A stretch of DNA of 41,995 bases from Bacillota bacterium (lineage in GTDB: Bacteria; Bacillota; DTU030; DUMP01), in NCBI GenBank assembly GCA_012837285.1, contig DURJ01000018.1, positions 1-41,995 of the forward strand, given 5' to 3'. Numbering within the stretch: the stretch's first letter is position 1; the number at the start of each line of letters is the position of its first letter. Shown here in pieces: positions 39,289 through 41,995 of this stretch. The notes below the pieces were generated by a model, which did not search any database, was not told where the DNA came from, and saw only the letters and a list, made by a program, of their open reading frames with translations. The translations under genes were made by a program, and so were the position numbers.

Positions 39289-40479
39289 TTAGGGGGCGGC
39301 TCCTTTCGTGCCGCCGGACAGCCAGGTTGTAAGTACTCGGCCAAATAAGCCGCCAAAACCTAATCGGTCAATACTTTCCCCCGCTACCAGGTCTGCTGTC
39401 GCCACCGGTTGATCATCTTTCTTGACGATGATTTTGCCTAACAAAGCACCTTCGGATACCGGGGCTTTTAGTCGGTCAGCTACGAGCTCCAACTCCCAAC
39501 TTACTGTACTTTCTTCTCCCTTCGGTACGCTCACCGCCAACCGGCGGCTACATAAGAGCGCCACTTCCTGTTTTGTCCCGCGCAACACAGGCAAACTGGC
39601 CCTAATTTCTCCTTTATCTGCCACTAACAAGGAAGTGTAACGGGCAAAGCCATAGTTTAAAAGCTTGATAGCTTCTTGAAAGTGACTTCTTGGAACAGGA
39701 CATCCTAAAACAACACTGATCAGACGAAACCCATCTTTTTCGCCGGTGGCAGCAAGACAATACCCCGCTTTTTCGGTCCAGCCGGTTTTTAGTCCGTCCA
39801 CTACCTCTTCGTACCAAGCCAGGAGCTTGTTGGTGTTCCATAAGATAAGAGGAGGGTCGTCACGGTATTTGTATTCATAAATCGACGTGTACTTGAGCAA
39901 CTGAGGAAATTTAGTTGCCTCGACGCACATGAGCGCAATGTCGTAGGCTGTGGTATAGTGGTCCGGGTGCGGCATGCCGTGCGGATTAACAATGTTGGTG
40001 TTGTTCATTCCCATTTCTTTGGCCCTGTTGTTCATAAGCTCCACAAATTGTGCTTCACTGCCAGCTGTCTGTTCGGCCAGGGCCACACAAGCATCGTTAC
40101 CAGAACCAACTGCAATACCGATTAAGAGTTCTTCCACTGTGCGCTTCTCGCCCATCTCTAGAAATACCACCGAACCATCGGTGTCCACTTGCCGGTGGGC
40201 GTTCTCGGAAATGACAACTTCCTCGTCTAACCGCAGCCGGCCTTCTTCCACCGCTTCCAAGGCCAACAACATTGTCATTATCTTAGTTATGCTGGCCGGT
40301 TCTCGCTTCTCGTGAGGGTTTTTTTCGTACAGAACAGCCCCGCTGGTGGCATCCATGAGTAAAGCACAGGCGGCGGAAGTGTCCAATGGTTCAGCTTGAG
40401 CTGAAATTGGCATGGCTGCCGTTAGAACAAGACAAATTATTAAGCTGCCCCAAATTCGGACCAAAACGCTCCTGCCCAT
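39289..40479 (-). CDS. dacF: D-alanyl-D-alanine carboxypeptidase DacF
   Basis: Secreted or membrane-bound low-molecular-weight PBP that trims stem peptides of the spore peptidoglycan. Signal peptide about residues 1-30 (ends near ISAQA). The active site is SITK (SxxK), SGN and KTG, all intact. The C-terminal PBP5-type domain ends with a hydrophobic/amphipathic segment. 396 aa from ATG 40479 with AGGAG upstream. Possible SigF promoter at 40511-40540, in line with forespore expression of dacF in Bacillus. Confidence 0.95.
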   Translation of the reverse strand: MGRSVLVRIWGSLIICLVLTAAMPISAQAEPLDTSAACALLMDATSGAVLYEKNPHEKREPASITKIMTMLLALEAVEEGRLRLDEEVVISENAHRQVDTDGSVVFLEMGEKRTVEELLIGIAVGSGNDACVALAEQTAGSEAQFVELMNNRAKEMGMNNTNIVNPHGMPHPDHYTTAYDIALMCVEATKFPQLLKYTSIYEYKYRDDPPLILWNTNKLLAWYEEVVDGLKTGWTEKAGYCLAATGEKDGFRLISVVLGCPVPRSHFQEAIKLLNYGFARYTSLLVADKGEIRASLPVLRGTKQEVALLCSRRLAVSVPKGEESTVSWELELVADRLKAPVSEGALLGKIIVKKDDQPVATADLVAGESIDRLGFGGLFGRVLTTWLSGGTKGAAP

Positions 40480-40510
40480 CCTGGATCTCCTTTCCTTTGG
40501 CATTCATAGG

Positions 40511-40540
40511 TAGGTTAACCAGGATGGGAACAGGAAATAC
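40511..40540 (-). promoter_or_regulatory. Candidate SigF promoter of dacF
   Basis: Minus strand GTATT, 15-base spacer, GGTTAACCTA resembles the SigF pattern (GYWTA / GGnnAnAnTA) with one mismatch in each half. It lies in the 68-base gap between punA and dacF. Confidence 0.42.
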
Positions 40541-40547
40541 ATGTATG

Positions 40548-41369
40548 TCAGAGCCGGGCACAAACCCCTCTTAACAGTCGGGCCAAAGTGGGGCCAGCTT
40601 TACCGGCTACATCCAACACCTGTCCATGTTGAGCTACTTCGTGAGCTTCACCGCGGGCAATATTAGTAATCACTGACATAGCCAAGACCCTCAGATTAGC
40701 ATGGCTGGCCACAATCACCTCCGGCACCGTAGACATGCCTACAGCATCGGCTCCCCAACGAGCAAAGGCCCCAAGTTCAGCTGGGGTTTCGAAGTTAGGG
40801 CCGGAGACACCGATATAAACACCTTCTTTCAGCTCCACCCCTTCTTTGGCCGCTACCGTCTTAAGTAAAGAGGCCAGCTGAGAGTCATAGACGGCTGCCA
40901 TAGAGGGGAACCGTGGCCCAAGCTCATTATCATTAGCGCCGATTAGAGGGTTGGCCCCCATAAAATTGATGTGATCAGTGATCAGCATGATATCGCCAGG
41001 GCAAAAATTAGGATTCATACCGCCGGCTGCATTGGTAATGAAAAGAAGCTTTGCTCCTAATGCAGCTAGCAATCGTACCGGGAAAGTGACCTCGCTCATG
41101 GAATACCCCTCATAGTAATGGAAACGACCCTGAAAACAAGCCACCTGCTGCTTGCACCACTGGCCCAGCACCAAGCAACCGGCATGACCGGCAACTGTTG
41201 ACTGGGGCATGTGGGGAATTTCCCCATATGGCACTACCAACTTGTCTTCGATTTCCTCCGCCACCTGGCCTAATCCGGAACCCAAGATAAGACCTACGTC
41301 CGGACGAAGGCCACGTAAAGTTTGCAGATAGGCAGAAGCTTCAGTGGCCTTTTTCTTGATTTCCAGCAC
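40548..41369 (-). CDS. punA: Purine nucleoside phosphorylase
   Basis: Splits purine nucleosides with phosphate to base and (deoxy)ribose-1-phosphate. Trimeric, PNP-I type. GSGLGQVAEEI, GRFHYYEGYSM and ITNAAGGMN are typical, and the guanine-type Glu/Asn pocket region is PNFETPAE. 273 aa. GTG start at 41369 with GGGGGTGA upstream. It follows deoB, whose product takes the sugar phosphate onward. Confidence 0.95.
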   Translation of the reverse strand: MLEIKKKATEASAYLQTLRGLRPDVGLILGSGLGQVAEEIEDKLVVPYGEIPHMPQSTVAGHAGCLVLGQWCKQQVACFQGRFHYYEGYSMSEVTFPVRLLAALGAKLLFITNAAGGMNPNFCPGDIMLITDHINFMGANPLIGANDNELGPRFPSMAAVYDSQLASLLKTVAAKEGVELKEGVYIGVSGPNFETPAELGAFARWGADAVGMSTVPEVIVASHANLRVLAMSVITNIARGEAHEVAQHGQVLDVAGKAGPTLARLLRGVCARL

Positions 41370-41387
41370 TGGAAATCACCCCCTATA

Positions 41388-41995
41388 TTAAGTATGATTG
41401 GCAACGGCGGCCCAAAAACTAGTACCGGCACCATGCCAAGGGACTCCCAAGATTTCAGCGGTGGTGGCCCCAACATCGGCGAAAGTCTCTCGGGTACCAA
41501 GATTTTTTGGCCTGATTCGATCACCGTAGGCCAAGAGAGGCACGTATTCTCTTGAATGATTGGTACTGTGGGTAGTGGGATCGCAACCGTGGTCAGCAGT
41601 GATAATCAGCACATCGTCCGGCTCCAGATATTTGAGGAAGTCACCTAAATCTTGATCGAATTCTTCCAAACAACGTGCATAGCCTAACGGATCGTTACGG
41701 TGCCCGTACAACATGTCGAAATCTACCAGGTTAGTGAAAATCAGGTCCCATTGCCCGCTGGTAACAGCTTTCTTTGTTAGCCTCATACCTTCTTTGTTGT
41801 TATGGCTGGGCCAAATGTCACTTAGACCGCGACCGGCAAAAATATCTCCAATTTTGCCAACGCCCAAGACGGCTCGGCCAGCACTGAGGGCAATATCCAA
41901 CACCGTCGGAGCCGGCGGCGGCAGTGAAAAATCGCGACGATTGGCAGTCCGGTGAAAATCTCCCGGTGCCCCGACAAAAGGTCGGGCAATCACTC
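41388..41995 (-). CDS. deoB: Phosphopentomutase, C-terminal part (5' end outside window)
   Basis: Converts (deoxy)ribose-1-phosphate to the 5-phosphate. Alkaline-phosphatase fold. Visible are [17 protein letters not shown], the metal ligands in [10 protein letters not shown] and the [12 protein letters not shown] motif. About 201 residues to the stop, roughly half the normal protein; the frame is open to the window edge, so the gene is cut only by the window. deoB-punA-dacF-spoIIA is conserved gene order. Confidence 0.95.
   Translation of the reverse strand, partial: VIARPFVGAPGDFHRTANRRDFSLPPPAPTVLDIALSAGRAVLGVGKIGDIFAGRGLSDIWPSHNNKEGMRLTKKAVTSGQWDLIFTNLVDFDMLYGHRNDPLGYARCLEEFDQDLGDFLKYLEPDDVLIITADHGCDPTTHSTNHSREYVPLLAYGDRIRPKNLGTRETFADVGATTAEILGVPWHGAGTSFWAAVANHT

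Noticed and set aside
1-41995. CRISPR arrays, insertion sequences, prophage or toxin-antitoxin genes
   Set aside because: No regularly spaced repeats, transposase-like proteins or terminal repeats with target duplication were seen; gene content is core and order is conserved.

Overview
The window comes from the chromosome of an endospore-forming, Gram-positive-type anaerobe of the Clostridia (Bacillota). Coding density is high and base composition is near 50% G+C. Evidence for the assignment is the spoIIA operon with sigF, spoVAC-AD-AE, spmA/spmB, gerW (ytfJ), ytxC, dacF, T-box control of pheST and thrS, and gene order shared with Bacillus and Clostridium (pheS-pheT-zapA-cvpA-polX-mutS2; infC-rpmI-rplT; deoB-punA-dacF-spoIIAA-AB-sigF). 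No species is proposed. Almost everything from 2.98 kb onward is on the minus strand. Only the penicillin-binding protein at the left end and one unrecognised gene at 26.4 kb are on the plus strand.

Layout. 1-461: non-coding, with a palindromic repeat-like element. 462-2906: class A penicillin-binding protein. 2981-11.8 kb: pheS-pheT-zapA-cvpA-polX-mutS2, led by a Phe T-box. 11.8-14.8 kb: a 29-residue YqzL-like gene, an rRNA/tRNA methyltransferase and a KtrAB-type potassium system. 14.9-16.2 kb: infC-rpmI-rplT behind an L20-type attenuator. 16.2-18.4 kb: thrS behind a Thr T-box. 18.4-22.5 kb: a DUF445 protein, ytxC, tRNA-Val(GAC), a beta-CASP hydrolase and plsC. 22.5-28.1 kb: cmk, rluB, an uncharacterised flavoprotein/Fe-S pair, the plus-strand unknown gene and spmAB. 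28.1-32.2 kb: gerW, a DUF2953 protein, scpAB, trpS and an M50 protease. 32.3-37.2 kb: spoVAC-AD-AE followed by a three-gene acyl-CoA-dehydratase-activase-like set. 37.3-42 kb: a dodecin, sigF, spoIIAB, spoIIAA, dacF, punA and the C-terminal part of deoB, which runs off the window.

How they work together. One stratum is housekeeping translation and DNA maintenance controlled by RNA leaders (two T-boxes and an L20 leader, each with a recognisable promoter). The other is sporulation: SpoIIAA/AB/SigF start forespore transcription, DacF, SpmA and SpmB act on the spore cortex and core, SpoVA moves dipicolinate, and GerW and YtxC are accessory.

Most worth a second look: a PolX whose three polymerase aspartates are all replaced while its PHP nuclease domain looks intact; a radical-dehydratase-type ATPase with two paralogous Cys-matched partners fused to the spoVA operon; a cysteine-rich PyrK-like/FAD oxidoreductase pair inside the spm-rluB sporulation cluster; a dodecin in the place of spoVAA/AB, with a forespore-type promoter; non-standard start codons (ATC for infC, apparently ATT for ktrA); and terminators whose hairpins contain the stop codon.
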